Shown here in pieces: positions 1 to 8,383 of a stretch of 64,000 nt of DNA. Made by a program: the position numbers and the translations under genes. A model generated the notes under the pieces. That model ran no database searches, was not told the origin of the DNA, and saw nothing but the letters and a program-made list of their open reading frames with translations. The stretch is from Hyphomicrobiales bacterium (GTDB lineage: Bacteria; Pseudomonadota; Alphaproteobacteria; Rhizobiales; Rhizobiaceae): the NCBI GenBank assembly GCA_900469955.1, contig UBYX01000012.1, positions 62,001-126,000 on the forward strand. The letters are read 5' to 3'. How positions within the stretch are numbered: the first letter of the stretch is position 1; each line of letters begins with the position of its first letter.

Positions 1-737
1 TGTGCCACCGGGAACATCAAGGCGCCGATTTGCTTCGGCGCAAGCGAGTCCGCTGCGATGCCGCCGGCCGGCGCATCCACCGGCCTGCCGGCCTTGAAGG
101 CGTGATCGAGCGTCGGCGCGCCATCCGATTCGACCGCGACGATCTTCACCCGGCCGCGGAACCACGAGGCGATGCCGCCGATCAGCCCGCCGCCGCCGAC
201 AGCCACCAGCAATGTCGTCATATGCGGCAGGTCCTCCTCGATCTCCTTGCCGAGCGTGCCCTGGCCCGTTAGCGTCTCCGCTTGGTCATAGGCATGGATT
301 TGCAGCGCGCCGCTTGCCGCCGCATAGGTCTCGCTTGCCGCCAGAGCATCCGCATATCGCTCTCCGCCGACCACCAGTTCCGCGCCATAGGAGCGGATGA
401 GATCGATCTTCGCCTGCGAGGCGACGCTCGGCACGAAGATGTGCGCCGGCACGCCACGTTCGCGGGCGGCATAGGCGACTGCCGCACCATGATTGCCGCC
501 GGATGCCGCCACCACGCCGGCCGCCGGGACGTCGCGGGTAAGCAGGCTGGTGAAGGCGCCGCGCACCTTGAAGGAGCCGGAATGCTGCAGGAGTTCGAGC
601 TTGAGGTCGACCGGCCGCGCCGCGCCGCCGAAATCCTTCATGTCGACCCGCATCACCGGTGTGCGGCGAATGAACGGCCGGATCTGCGTCTCGGCTTCGG
701 AAATGCGTTCGGGCGTGACGAGATTTTCGATCGACAT
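1..737 (-). CDS. Threonine/serine dehydratase, PLP-dependent (3' end outside window)
   Basis: Fold-type II pyridoxal-phosphate enzyme, probably a threonine or serine/threonine dehydratase that deaminates the amino acid to the 2-oxo acid. The reading frame starts at ATG 737 (MSIENLVTPERI) and stays open to base 1, giving about 245 residues of an enzyme usually 320-330 long, so the C-terminus is missing. The PLP-lysine motif GSFKVRGAF, the phosphate-contacting ASGGNHG loop and a glycine-rich VGGGGLIGG cofactor loop are all present in the expected order. The next gene on the same strand (LysR) ends 59 bases upstream. Exact substrate cannot be read from the sequence; cystathionine- or racemase-type relatives are possible. 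Confidence 0.85.
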   Translation of the reverse strand, partial: MSIENLVTPERISEAETQIRPFIRRTPVMRVDMKDFGGAARPVDLKLELLQHSGSFKVRGAFTSLLTRDVPAAGVVAASGGNHGAAVAYAARERGVPAHIFVPSVASQAKIDLIRSYGAELVVGGERYADALAASETYAAASGALQIHAYDQAETLTGQGTLGKEIEEDLPHMTTLLVAVGGGGLIGGIASWFRGRVKIVAVESDGAPTLDHAFKAGRPVDAPAGGIAADSLAPKQIGALMFPVA

Positions 738-796
738 GATGGCCTCGTTGGTTGGATGGCGATGGGTAGCCCGTAATTCGGCGAATGAAAAGCGCT

Positions 797-1693
797 TCAG
801 TCACCCACCCGCTCTGCGAGGAAGTCGACGACCGCGCGAACGGCCGGAAGCTGCCCGCGCCGATGCGGCATCAGGATCGTTGTGGTGATGCTGCCGGCCG
901 TCCAGGCGGGTAGCAGGTGAACAAGCTTTCCTTCAGTAAGTGCTGCCTGACAAACCGATGTCGGCAGACACGCCACGCCAAGCCCCGCAATCGCCGCCTT
1001 CATCATCACCATGGGTTCGTCTGCGGCGATCACCGGCGTCGGCGCGACCTGAACCTCTTCTCCGTCCTCCGACGTCAGTTGCCAGCGGGTGTCGCCGAGA
1101 CCCGCCGTGATAGCTTGATGTCCGGCAAGATGCTCCGGCCGCCGCGGTTCGCCATGAAGCCTGACATAGTCCGGCGAGGCGACGACGAAGAAAGCATGAG
1201 TAGCCAGCCTGCGCTGCAGCAGCGTCGAATCCGGCAAGGGTGCCTGATGGCTGCGGACTGCGATATCGAACCCCTCCTGCACGATGTCTACGAACCGGTC
1301 GCTGACATGCAGCGAGACTTGCAGCTTGGGGTATCGCGCGGGAAGTTCAACCAGATGTTCGGCGAGCACGAACTGGGCGGTCGGCACCGCGGCGGTCATC
1401 CGCACGATGCCGCTCGGCTCGCCGAGATGGGTGCGGACGATCGCCTCGGCCATTTCGGCTTCGATGACCGAGGCCTGGGCATGCCGGAGGAATTCCCGTC
1501 CCAGATCGGTGAGAGCGAAGCTTCTGGATGTACGTTGGATCAGTCGTACCCCGAGCCGGCGTTCCAATTCTGCCACCCGCTTGCTCACGGTGGACTTTGG
1601 CACGCCGAGCATTCGTCCGGCAGCCGAAAAGCCGCCATGCTCCACCGCTTGAACGAAAAAATGCAGGTCGTTGAGGTTGAGCGGATTGCTCAT
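797..1693 (-). CDS. LysR-family transcriptional regulator
   Basis: 298-residue LTTR. The N-terminal 60 residues form the winged helix-turn-helix (LNLNDLHFFVQAVEHGGFSA, then VPKSTVSKRVAELERRLG), followed by a periplasmic-binding-protein-like effector domain. I chose ATG 1693 over an upstream in-frame start at 1744 because family members start just before the LNDLHFF helix and a GGAAG ribosome site lies about seven bases ahead. It is divergent from the glutathione S-transferase gene at 1798, the usual layout for a LysR protein and its target; the shared gap holds a direct repeat GCGTCTACA at 1733-1741 and 1748-1756. Effector unknown. Confidence 0.9.
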   Translation of the reverse strand: MSNPLNLNDLHFFVQAVEHGGFSAAGRMLGVPKSTVSKRVAELERRLGVRLIQRTSRSFALTDLGREFLRHAQASVIEAEMAEAIVRTHLGEPSGIVRMTAAVPTAQFVLAEHLVELPARYPKLQVSLHVSDRFVDIVQEGFDIAVRSHQAPLPDSTLLQRRLATHAFFVVASPDYVRLHGEPRRPEHLAGHQAITAGLGDTRWQLTSEDGEEVQVAPTPVIAADEPMVMMKAAIAGLGVACLPTSVCQAALTEGKLVHLLPAWTAGSITTTILMPHRRGQLPAVRAVVDFLAERVGD

Positions 1694-1797
1694 GCCAGCT
1701 TCCAGATTTGTGAACTTTGAGGTGCTGAAACGGCGTCTACACATCCAGCGTCTACAAAATCATATTGCCTTTCGGTATCAACGCAAGGAGTGAAATC

Positions 1798-2505
1798 ATG
1801 ACACCGATCCTGTTTTATGGTGTGCCAGAAGGATGTTCGTTCGGTTCGATTGTCGCGCTGGAATGGACCGGCGCCCCCTATCGTCTCTGCCGTATCGACA
1901 TGCCGGGAGTAGTTACGAGTGAGACTTACAGGCCGCTGAACCCGATTGGCGAGACGCCGTCGCTGATGCTGCCGGATGGCCGGGTGATGAGCGAGAGCAT
2001 GGCAATTCTCAACCATATTGCGGCACGCACCGTTCATAAAGGTTGGGGTTTTCCTCCGGACTCGGAGGAATTCGACCGGCTGAACCAGATGCTGGCTTTT
2101 CTCAACACCAGCTTCTTCAGCGCCTTCGGCCCGCTCTGGCACACGGTGGAGCATGATCTGGAGCCACAAGCCAAGGACGCTCTGCGAGCCTACGGCATTG
2201 AAAAGGTGACGAAGGCGCATGCTCAGTTGGAAACGCTGCTTGGCGGCCGCCCATGGCTGCTGGGCGAGGAAAAGAGCTTCGCGGACGCCTATTTCGCCGG
2301 CATCGCCCGTTGGAACGACTTTCACCAGGTTGTCGACCGGCGGAAGTTCCCGGCTCTGAATGACCTCTACGAGCGGCTTCAGCAAGATCCTGCCGTGCGC
2401 TTCGCTTGGGCGGTCGAGCACGAAGAGGATGCGAAGACCACCGGCAAGTTCCTGGGACATGTCAGCCTCGACGAGGCGTTGGGATCGCTGAAGCAGGCAG
2501 CTTGA
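1798..2505 (+). CDS. Glutathione S-transferase family protein
   Basis: 235-residue soluble GST. Residues 1-80 look like the thioredoxin-fold domain, with the GETPSLMLPDG loop and the glutathione-contacting SES at 66-68; the rest is the all-helical domain. An AAGGAG ribosome site seven bases before ATG 1798 fixes the start. It is divergent from the LysR gene and is the likely target of that regulator, perhaps for detoxification of an electrophile. Substrate cannot be inferred. The gene ends just before a strong stem-loop facing the convergent otsA. Confidence 0.88.
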   Translation: MTPILFYGVPEGCSFGSIVALEWTGAPYRLCRIDMPGVVTSETYRPLNPIGETPSLMLPDGRVMSESMAILNHIAARTVHKGWGFPPDSEEFDRLNQMLAFLNTSFFSAFGPLWHTVEHDLEPQAKDALRAYGIEKVTKAHAQLETLLGGRPWLLGEEKSFADAYFAGIARWNDFHQVVDRRKFPALNDLYERLQQDPAVRFAWAVEHEEDAKTTGKFLGHVSLDEALGSLKQAA

Positions 2506-2517
2506 GAAAGGACGTGT

Positions 2518-2543
2518 GGGGGATATTCGACTGGATATCCCCC
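2518..2543. terminator. Stem-loop between convergent GST and otsA
   Basis: Perfect nine-base arms GGGGGATAT (2518-2526) and ATATCCCCC (2535-2543) around an eight-base loop, placed between two convergent genes. There is no clear T-run on either strand, so it may be a weak bidirectional terminator or a transcript-end stabiliser. Confidence 0.45.
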
Positions 2544-2581
2544 GATGCCGCTGGTGGGGCCATATTCCTGCGAATCCCAGT

Positions 2582-3958
2582 TCAGGCGGCGGCGAGATCC
2601 TTCAGGAAGTCCTCGCACCAGCGGTTGATATCGTATTTCAGGAGATGGTCCATCATCTTCTCCCAGCGCTGCTTGCGCTCTTCCAGCGACATCGTCAGCC
2701 CGCGTGCGATCGCGTGTGCCGTGCCCTCGATATCGTAGGGGTTGACGAGCAGCGCGCCGGTAAGTTCGCGGGCGGCGCCGGCGAAGCGCGACAGTACGAG
2801 CACGCCTGGATCCTCCGGGTCCTGGGCGGCGACATATTCCTTGGCGACGAGGTTCATCCCGTCGCGCAGCGGCGTCACGAGCCCGATCCGAGCCAGCCTG
2901 TAGAGGCCAGCCAGAACGGGTCGGGCCACGGAGCGATTGACGTACCGGATCGGCACCCAGTCCACGGTGCCGATCGCGCCGTTCACCCGCCCGGCCTGTT
3001 CGGCGACGGTGCGTTGCATCTGTTCGTATTCCGGCACTTCCGAGCGCGATTTCGGGGTGATCTGCAGATAGGTCACCTTGTTCTGGTAGGCGGGATTGAT
3101 GGTGATGAACTGTTCGAAGGCGTCGATACGTTGAGTAATTCCCTTGGAATAGTCCAGCCGGTCGACGCCGATGATGAGGTCGCGGCCTTCGACGCTCTGG
3201 CGCGCCTTACGCACGATCGCGTTGGAGGCGGCTTTGCGGGCGAATTCCGCGAAGGCGGCCGTCTCGATGCTGATCGAATAGGCGCCGCCCTTGAAGGTGC
3301 GGCCATAGGTGCTGAACTTGCCTTCGCTGAGGCGTTCGCCAATGCCCTCGCGCACCAGTCCGCCGCCGAAGTTGTCGAGGTCGAAATCCGTCTGGAATCC
3401 GACGAGATCGTACTGGGACAGTCCGCGCATGATCTGCTCGTGCACCGGCATGGAAAACAGCACGTCCGCGGGTGGCCAGGGAATGTGCAGGAAGAAGCCG
3501 ATCTTGTTCTTGAAGCCCATCTGGCGAAGCTCGGAAGCGAGCGGGATCAGATGGTAGTCATGCACCCAGATGACGTCGTCTTCCTTGATAAGCGGCGCCA
3601 GCCGATGGGCGAAAAAACGGTTGACGCGGAAATAGCCGGCCATTTCCTTGCGTCCGTATTCGGCGAGGTCCAGCCGGTAATGGCAGATCGGCCAGAGCAC
3701 CCGGTTGGCGAAGCCGTGGTAGTATTCCTCCACATCGGTCTTGGTAAGATCGGTCAGCGCGTAGGTGATGTTGCCATGCGTCTGCAAATGAAGGGCGGCA
3801 GGCTCCTTCCCGCCGCTCGACTTTCCGGACCACCCCATCCAGATGCCCCCGCGTTCGGCAAGGGCCGCCTGCAGGGCGACGGCCAATCCGCCTGCCGGGG
3901 CGGCCCCGCTTTTTTCCGGAACGGTGACACGGTTGGATACGACCACAAGACGGCTCAA
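2582..3958 (-). CDS. otsA: Trehalose-6-phosphate synthase OtsA
   Basis: 458-residue GT20 retaining glycosyltransferase that joins UDP-glucose (or another NDP-glucose) to glucose-6-phosphate, giving trehalose-6-phosphate in the cytoplasm. Visible motifs are the N-terminal VVSNRV strand with the GGLA glycine loop (residues 23-26), WVHDYHL at 131-137, the GVDRLDYSKGI donor-site block with Arg267 and Lys272, and LRDGMNLVAKEY near the C-terminus. Length is normal for bacterial OtsA. It lies 20 bases after otsB on the same strand, so the pair forms an otsBA operon making the osmoprotectant trehalose. Confidence 0.97.
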   Translation of the reverse strand: MSRLVVVSNRVTVPEKSGAAPAGGLAVALQAALAERGGIWMGWSGKSSGGKEPAALHLQTHGNITYALTDLTKTDVEEYYHGFANRVLWPICHYRLDLAEYGRKEMAGYFRVNRFFAHRLAPLIKEDDVIWVHDYHLIPLASELRQMGFKNKIGFFLHIPWPPADVLFSMPVHEQIMRGLSQYDLVGFQTDFDLDNFGGGLVREGIGERLSEGKFSTYGRTFKGGAYSISIETAAFAEFARKAASNAIVRKARQSVEGRDLIIGVDRLDYSKGITQRIDAFEQFITINPAYQNKVTYLQITPKSRSEVPEYEQMQRTVAEQAGRVNGAIGTVDWVPIRYVNRSVARPVLAGLYRLARIGLVTPLRDGMNLVAKEYVAAQDPEDPGVLVLSRFAGAARELTGALLVNPYDIEGTAHAIARGLTMSLEERKQRWEKMMDHLLKYDINRWCEDFLKDLAAA

Positions 3959-3978
3959 GGTTTCTTCCCTTTATTCAT

Positions 3979-4788
3979 TCATGCAGCGGTTTTGTCGTCG
4001 GCAAGCGCAGCAATGATGCCTCGGAGCGCTTGGGCCGATCGGATGATCGATTTTGCCTTGGTCCCATCCAGCGTCTCGGCGATCCGTATCGACTGTCCGC
4101 CGAGTTCATTGGCGATGTGGAACATGGCTTCGTCGGTCACGTCGTCGCCGATGGCTATCGGCCTGCGGCCTTTGAACGGGGCTTGGTCGAGGAAAGCTTT
4201 GATGGCATGGCCTTTGCTCGCGCGTGCGGGCCGTATCTCCATCACCATCTTGCCGCGCTGAAGGGTGAAGTCGGGGCCGGCCATTTCAAGATAGCGCGGC
4301 ATGACGTCCTCGAGCATGTCCTGCTGCTCGGGCGCCAGGCGGTAGTGAGCGGCGACCGCAGCGCCTTTGTCCTCCACCAGCACGCCGGGCCATTGTTTTG
4401 CCTCGCGAGCAAGCGCAGCTTTCAAGTCCTCGAACGAGGTGTCCGGCTCTATCCGGCTGATAGCGCCTGACGGATCGCGTCGTTCCGACCCGTGCAGCCC
4501 CGCAATCGGAAAGTTATAGGGCGCAAAAAGCCGGTCGGCATAAGGCAGCGCCCGACCCGTTACCAGGGCGAGCGCACCGCCGAGTTTCAGGGAAACCCGG
4601 TGGAGATGCACCGGCAGATCCGGGGGCACGACTATACCGTCAGGGGTTTCCGCCAGATCGATCAGCGTGCCGTCGATGTCGAGGAATAAGGCCCACTCGT
4701 GAGGTTGGTTTGCCAGTTTGGAGAGGACCTGCTCTCCGGGTAGAGCCGATGTTTGCCCTGCCTGAATGGGATGTTGCTGATGCGACAT
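3979..4788 (-). CDS. otsB: Trehalose-6-phosphate phosphatase OtsB
   Basis: 269-residue HAD-superfamily phosphatase that removes phosphate from trehalose-6-phosphate. Motif I is LFLDIDGTLID with nucleophile Asp37 and acid Asp39; motif II is VTGRA; the conserved Lys192 sits in SKGHAIKAFL; motif IV is GDDVTDEAMF from 214. ATG 4788 was preferred to the longer start at 4839 because the extra residues are not part of the fold and that start lacks a ribosome site; the ribosome site of 4788 is also only modest. First gene of otsB-otsA. Confidence 0.95.
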   Translation of the reverse strand: MSHQQHPIQAGQTSALPGEQVLSKLANQPHEWALFLDIDGTLIDLAETPDGIVVPPDLPVHLHRVSLKLGGALALVTGRALPYADRLFAPYNFPIAGLHGSERRDPSGAISRIEPDTSFEDLKAALAREAKQWPGVLVEDKGAAVAAHYRLAPEQQDMLEDVMPRYLEMAGPDFTLQRGKMVMEIRPARASKGHAIKAFLDQAPFKGRRPIAIGDDVTDEAMFHIANELGGQSIRIAETLDGTKAKSIIRSAQALRGIIAALADDKTAA

Positions 4789-4980
4789 AGTGCCTGATTT
4801 AGGCCACAAGTTCACGCCGGCAACCGTGCATGGCAACATTACGTTGCAAAAAGTGATGTCCGCTCTGCCGAAAACCTGTCATCAAGGATCCCGGTTGAAG
4901 TTCTGTTAACCATTTACCGGGACTCTGAGTTTTACCAGTTTCTGGCCGCGGACGGGCGGCGATGTCGGAGCAGCAGACCC

Positions 4981-5808
4981 ATGTGCCGTTGGGCAGCCTA
5001 TCGCGGTGAACCTCTTTATCTCGAAGAGCTCGTATCCTCGCCGGCCCATTCCCTCATCGAACAGTCCCATTGCGCCACCCGTGCCAAGACGGCCACCAAT
5101 GGCGACGGCTTCGGCATTGCATGGTATGGAGACCGGCCGGATCCTGGCCGCTATCGCGATATCCTGCCTGCTTGGTCTGACTGCAATCTGAGAAGCATAG
5201 CCCGCCAGATCCGCTCCCCGCTGTTTCTTGCCCACGTCAGGGCCGCAACGGCAGGCGGGACGCGGCGCGACAACTGCCATCCCTTCGTGCACGGCAATTG
5301 GTCATTCATGCACAATGGCCAGATTTCCGGCTTCGAACGTATTCGCCGGAGCATGGAAAGCATGCTTTCCGACGAGCTCTTTCACGTCCGCACCGGCACG
5401 ACGGACTCCGAGCTTCTCTTTCTGCTTGCGCTGGAGCTGGGCCTTGAGACCGATCCCTTTGGAGCGATGGAAAAGGCTATAGCAACGGTCGAAGACCTCT
5501 CCGTCGAAAAATCCGGCGACGCGCTGGTGCGCTTTACCGCGGCGTTCTCGAATGGTCAGGAGCTTTTTGCGGTGCGTTATGCCACCGATCACAAGCCCCC
5601 GACCCTTTATGCGGCGCCGATGGGCGGCAAGACGGGTTATTGCCTTGTCTCCGAGCCGCTGAACGATGATGTCGATGCATGGGCGGAAATACCCGACGGC
5701 AGTGCCGTGAAGGTCGGCAGTGAAGGCGCCCAGGTATCTGCCTTCGCTCCTCGCCGCAAGGACGCAGAAACCGTCAGGAAGTCGGCGCAATCCCCAGTTC
5801 CTGCCTGA
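4981..5808 (+). CDS. Class II glutamine amidotransferase (YafJ-like)
   Basis: 275-residue protein with the Ntn-hydrolase glutaminase fold. After removal of Met1, Cys2 of MCRWAAYRG would be the nucleophile; further hallmarks are NGDGFGIAWYG, ARAAT-like HVRAATAGG, and HPFVHGNWSFMHNGQI. There is no synthetase domain, so the ammonia acceptor is unknown, as for E. coli YafJ and relatives. Divergent from otsB. Its last 35 bases overlap the convergent yjbR-like gene, an unusually deep tail-to-tail overlap. Confidence 0.9.
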   Translation: MCRWAAYRGEPLYLEELVSSPAHSLIEQSHCATRAKTATNGDGFGIAWYGDRPDPGRYRDILPAWSDCNLRSIARQIRSPLFLAHVRAATAGGTRRDNCHPFVHGNWSFMHNGQISGFERIRRSMESMLSDELFHVRTGTTDSELLFLLALELGLETDPFGAMEKAIATVEDLSVEKSGDALVRFTAAFSNGQELFAVRYATDHKPPTLYAAPMGGKTGYCLVSEPLNDDVDAWAEIPDGSAVKVGSEGAQVSAFAPRRKDAETVRKSAQSPVPA

Positions 5809-6139
5809 GTTTTCTGGTCAGGCCGGCCGCCACAAGGTGATATGATTGTGTGAGGTAGTGGACGAGCTCGTCATCTGAAAGCGGCGATGAGCTTCCGATC
5901 TCCACCCATTTGCGCTTGGCAAAATAGGAAGCTTGGTCAATTCCCTCGAGCGCCGTCAGGATCTCGAAACTCTCTTCCGGGCATTTCGCCACAATGCGGG
6001 CCTCGTCGCCTTCTCCTGAGAGCAATGTAAAAACCTTGCCGCCCACCTTGGCAACGTGGCTGCCCCACTGATCGACAAAGGACGTGCCCGGCAGACTTTT
6101 GACGAAGGCATCGAAGCCCTTGCGCTCAAAAACGCTCAT
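5774..6139 (-). CDS. MmcQ/YjbR family protein
   Basis: 121-residue small protein of the MmcQ/YjbR (CyaY-like fold) family, as shown by GKVFTLLSG, the central RIVAKCPEESFEIL strand and the ASYFAKRKWVEIG segment with terminal helix. Cellular role is unresolved; DNA binding has been proposed for the family. It starts one base after the coaBC stop codon and is therefore almost certainly co-transcribed and translationally coupled with it. Its 3' end overlaps the amidotransferase gene on the other strand by 35 bases. Confidence 0.85.
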   Translation of the reverse strand: MSVFERKGFDAFVKSLPGTSFVDQWGSHVAKVGGKVFTLLSGEGDEARIVAKCPEESFEILTALEGIDQASYFAKRKWVEIGSSSPLSDDELVHYLTQSYHLVAAGLTRKLRQELGIAPTS

Positions 6140-6140
6140 G

Positions 6141-7352
6141 TCAGGCTCCCGCCAGCCGTTCGGCGATAAGCTGTGCCAGTCGTTCCGCGACCTCGTCCTT
6201 GCCGAGATCCGGCCATTCGTCGATCCCCTGGGCAGAGATGATCTTTACGCGATTGCGACTACCGCCCATGATGCCGGTCTCGGGGGAAACGTCATTGGCG
6301 ACGATCATGTCGGCGCCCTTGCGTTCGAGCTTGGCGCGGCCGTTCTTCTCGATATCCTGCGTCTCGGCGGCAAAGCCGATGACCAGTTTTGGCCGCTTGT
6401 CGTGATGACCCACCGTCTTCAGGATGTCGGGATTTTCGGCAAGTTGCAGCGGAGGCGGCGCCTCGCCCGGCCGCTTCTTGATCTTCTGGTCCGCTGAGGA
6501 GGCGACGCGCCAGTCGGCGACGGCCGCCACCATCACCGCGATATCGACCGGCAGGCGGGAAAGCACGGCATCGAGCATCTCTTCCGCCCGTTCCACATGC
6601 ACGGTCTTGACGCCGGCCGGATCGGGGACGGTCACCGGGCCGGAGACCAACGTCACGTCGGCACCAAGTCTTGCAAGTGCCGCAGCTATCGCATGGCCTT
6701 GGCGGCCGGAAGAGCGGTTGGCGATGTAGCGGACCGGATCGATCGGCTCATGCGTCGGACCTGACGTGACGATTGCCGTCTTCCCGGCCAATGGCCTTGC
6801 CGTGCCGTCCAGCAATCGTTCCACTGCTGCGACGATTTCCAGCGGTTCGGCCATGCGCCCGATCCCCGCCTCGTTGCTTTCGGCCATCTCGCCGGCCATT
6901 GGGCCGATGAAATGGATACCGTCCGCCTTCAGCGTCTCGGCATTGCGCCTGGTCGCGGCTGCGGCCCACATTTTGGGATTCATGGCGGGCGCGATCAACA
7001 CCGGGCGGTCTGTTGCGAGCAATACGGCACTGGCGAGATCGTCGGCAAGCCCATGCGCCATCTTTGCCATCAGGTCGGCGCTTGCGGGCGCCACGATTAC
7101 CAGATCATTCTCGCGGGCAAGCCGGATATGGCCGACATCCTGTTCGTCCTCGCGCGAAAAGAGGTCGACATAGACATGACTGGCGGACAGTGCGCCGACG
7201 GCAAGGGGAGTGACGAATTCCTGGGCTGCCCTCGTCATAATCGGCCTGACGGAGGCGCCGCGTTCGCGTAGCCTGCGGATGAGATCGAGGCTTTTATAGG
7301 CCGCGATGCCGCCGGAGATGATCAGAAGGATGCGCTTGCCTGTCAGTGCCAT
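6141..7352 (-). CDS. coaBC: Bifunctional phosphopantothenoylcysteine decarboxylase/synthetase CoaBC
   Basis: 403-residue enzyme catalysing two consecutive coenzyme A steps: ligation of cysteine to 4'-phosphopantothenate and decarboxylation to phosphopantetheine. The N-terminal flavoprotein (CoaC) half has ISGGIAAYKSLDLIRRL, the GHIRLAR segment with the catalytic His, APASADLMAKMAHG and the substrate-clamp PAMNPKMW. The C-terminal CoaB half begins near residue 185 with TSGPTHEPIDPVRYIANRSSG. Length is typical. It leads the coaBC-yjbR pair; a plausible promoter lies at 7383-7411. Confidence 0.97.
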   Translation of the reverse strand: MALTGKRILLIISGGIAAYKSLDLIRRLRERGASVRPIMTRAAQEFVTPLAVGALSASHVYVDLFSREDEQDVGHIRLARENDLVIVAPASADLMAKMAHGLADDLASAVLLATDRPVLIAPAMNPKMWAAAATRRNAETLKADGIHFIGPMAGEMAESNEAGIGRMAEPLEIVAAVERLLDGTARPLAGKTAIVTSGPTHEPIDPVRYIANRSSGRQGHAIAAALARLGADVTLVSGPVTVPDPAGVKTVHVERAEEMLDAVLSRLPVDIAVMVAAVADWRVASSADQKIKKRPGEAPPPLQLAENPDILKTVGHHDKRPKLVIGFAAETQDIEKNGRAKLERKGADMIVANDVSPETGIMGGSRNRVKIISAQGIDEWPDLGKDEVAERLAQLIAERLAGA

Positions 7353-7382
7353 GCTCTTGTCCGGATAGAAGATGTGTGACGG

Positions 7383-7411
7383 AAGCTAAGCCCTTGTCCG
7401 CAAAGTTGCAA
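7383..7411 (-). promoter_or_regulatory. Putative sigma-70 promoter of coaBC
   Basis: On the minus strand TTGCAA (7406-7411) and TAGCTT (7383-7388) are 17 bases apart, about 30 bases ahead of the coaBC start. Consensus match is moderate and this is a prediction only. Confidence 0.4.
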
Positions 7412-7483
7412 TCGGCGCGACCTCGGGTGTCATGGAACTGTGACGAGAGGGTGGGCGTTCTTTTTCCGCAAAGGAGAACTTTC

Positions 7484-7849
7484 ATGGCCAAGAAGAACGC
7501 AATTCCTAAAAAGGTCGCTGGTTTCAAGATACCGAGATCCATCCGCAAATCCTCGTTTCTGAAGAGCATGCTGGCCAGTAAGACAGGCCGGGATATCCTG
7601 GGCAAGGCGCTGCTCGCAGGTGCCGGTGCTGCAGCCGCCGTGTTGGCGGAAGAGCGTAGCGAGATTGCCCATGCCGGAAAGAAGGGCGCTCGCAAGGGTG
7701 CCAGGGTCGTGGGTATTGCCGGAGAGGCGATCCAAAGTGCGGCGCATGCGGCCATGGACGTGGTGGCCGATCAGACCCGCTCGATTTTTCCGGCCAACAA
7801 GAAGAAGGACAAAGACGATCGCCCTTTAGGGGAGGCGGTAAGGCACTAG
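7484..7849 (+). CDS. Small basic hypothetical protein
   Basis: 121 residues starting MAKKNAIPKKVAGFKIP. ATG 7484 is preceded by AAGGAG at seven bases, which overrides the longer in-frame extension to 7346. The protein is lysine-rich at both ends with a glycine/alanine stretch (LLAGAGAAAAVLA, about residues 41-53) that could be a short amphipathic or membrane-touching helix, then helical segments and a KKKDKDD tail. I do not recognise a family. The open frame immediately downstream (7903-8169) has similar composition, so the two may belong together. Confidence 0.75.
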   Translation: MAKKNAIPKKVAGFKIPRSIRKSSFLKSMLASKTGRDILGKALLAGAGAAAAVLAEERSEIAHAGKKGARKGARVVGIAGEAIQSAAHAAMDVVADQTRSIFPANKKKDKDDRPLGEAVRH

Positions 7850-7902
7850 CCACGAGAAGTGCCTCTTCCCGCCGCAAGCGGAAATCTCGCCTGCCGCGAC
7901 CG

Positions 7903-8169
7903 TTGACGCGCCTGGTTCTGAAACGGTACGGCAAAACGCCGGCGGGCCGCATAGGGGCCGCTGCAGTCTTGAAGGCGCTCGGCGTGCTTGTCCGGCGCCA
8001 CCCGAAGACGGCGTTGGAAATGGCAGGTGCCGGTTTGGGCGAGGCCGGCCGCGTGGGTTTCCAGGAAGTGAAGGCGGCCGTGATGCCGTCCCGCGACCCG
8101 CAAGAGGGGGAAAACGTTGCCGCTCCGGCTGCGTCTCCCAACACCCCTGCGGAGATGAAAACCGTCTGA
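7903..8169 (+). CDS. Possible small hypothetical protein (start uncertain)
   Basis: An 88-codon frame from TTG 7903 with codon use clearly like its coding neighbours (GC-rich third positions) but without a ribosome site. The same frame remains open and coding-like further upstream into the tail of the 7484 gene without any ATG, GTG or TTG. Either the true start is non-standard, or this is the C-terminal half of a longer protein separated from the upstream gene by a frameshift near 7830-7850. Composition is Ala/Gly-rich, with KALGVLVRRHPKTALEMAG as the most structured stretch. No family recognised. Confidence 0.45.
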   Translation: MTRLVLKRYGKTPAGRIGAAAVLKALGVLVRRHPKTALEMAGAGLGEAGRVGFQEVKAAVMPSRDPQEGENVAAPAASPNTPAEMKTV

Positions 8170-8383
8170 AGTAACTTTCTTCTTCCAAGCCATGAGGCCG
8201 GATTGATCACCCTGCAGGTGTGATGCTAACGATAGGTCGGCCGGATGCGGCCAGCCGTCCGCGGGCTTTCAGCCCATGGTGAACGCATCCACCGCCTCTC
8301 ATCCTTCGCCACCCGGCCGATGATGACGAACGGACCAGCAATCCGGACCCTGATCTTGCGTTCGTCCTTTGGAGGGTGATGAA

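Noticed and set aside
2516..4261. 581-codon frame antisense to otsA and otsB
   Set aside because: Shadow of two well-supported genes with clear motifs; its translation resembles no family.
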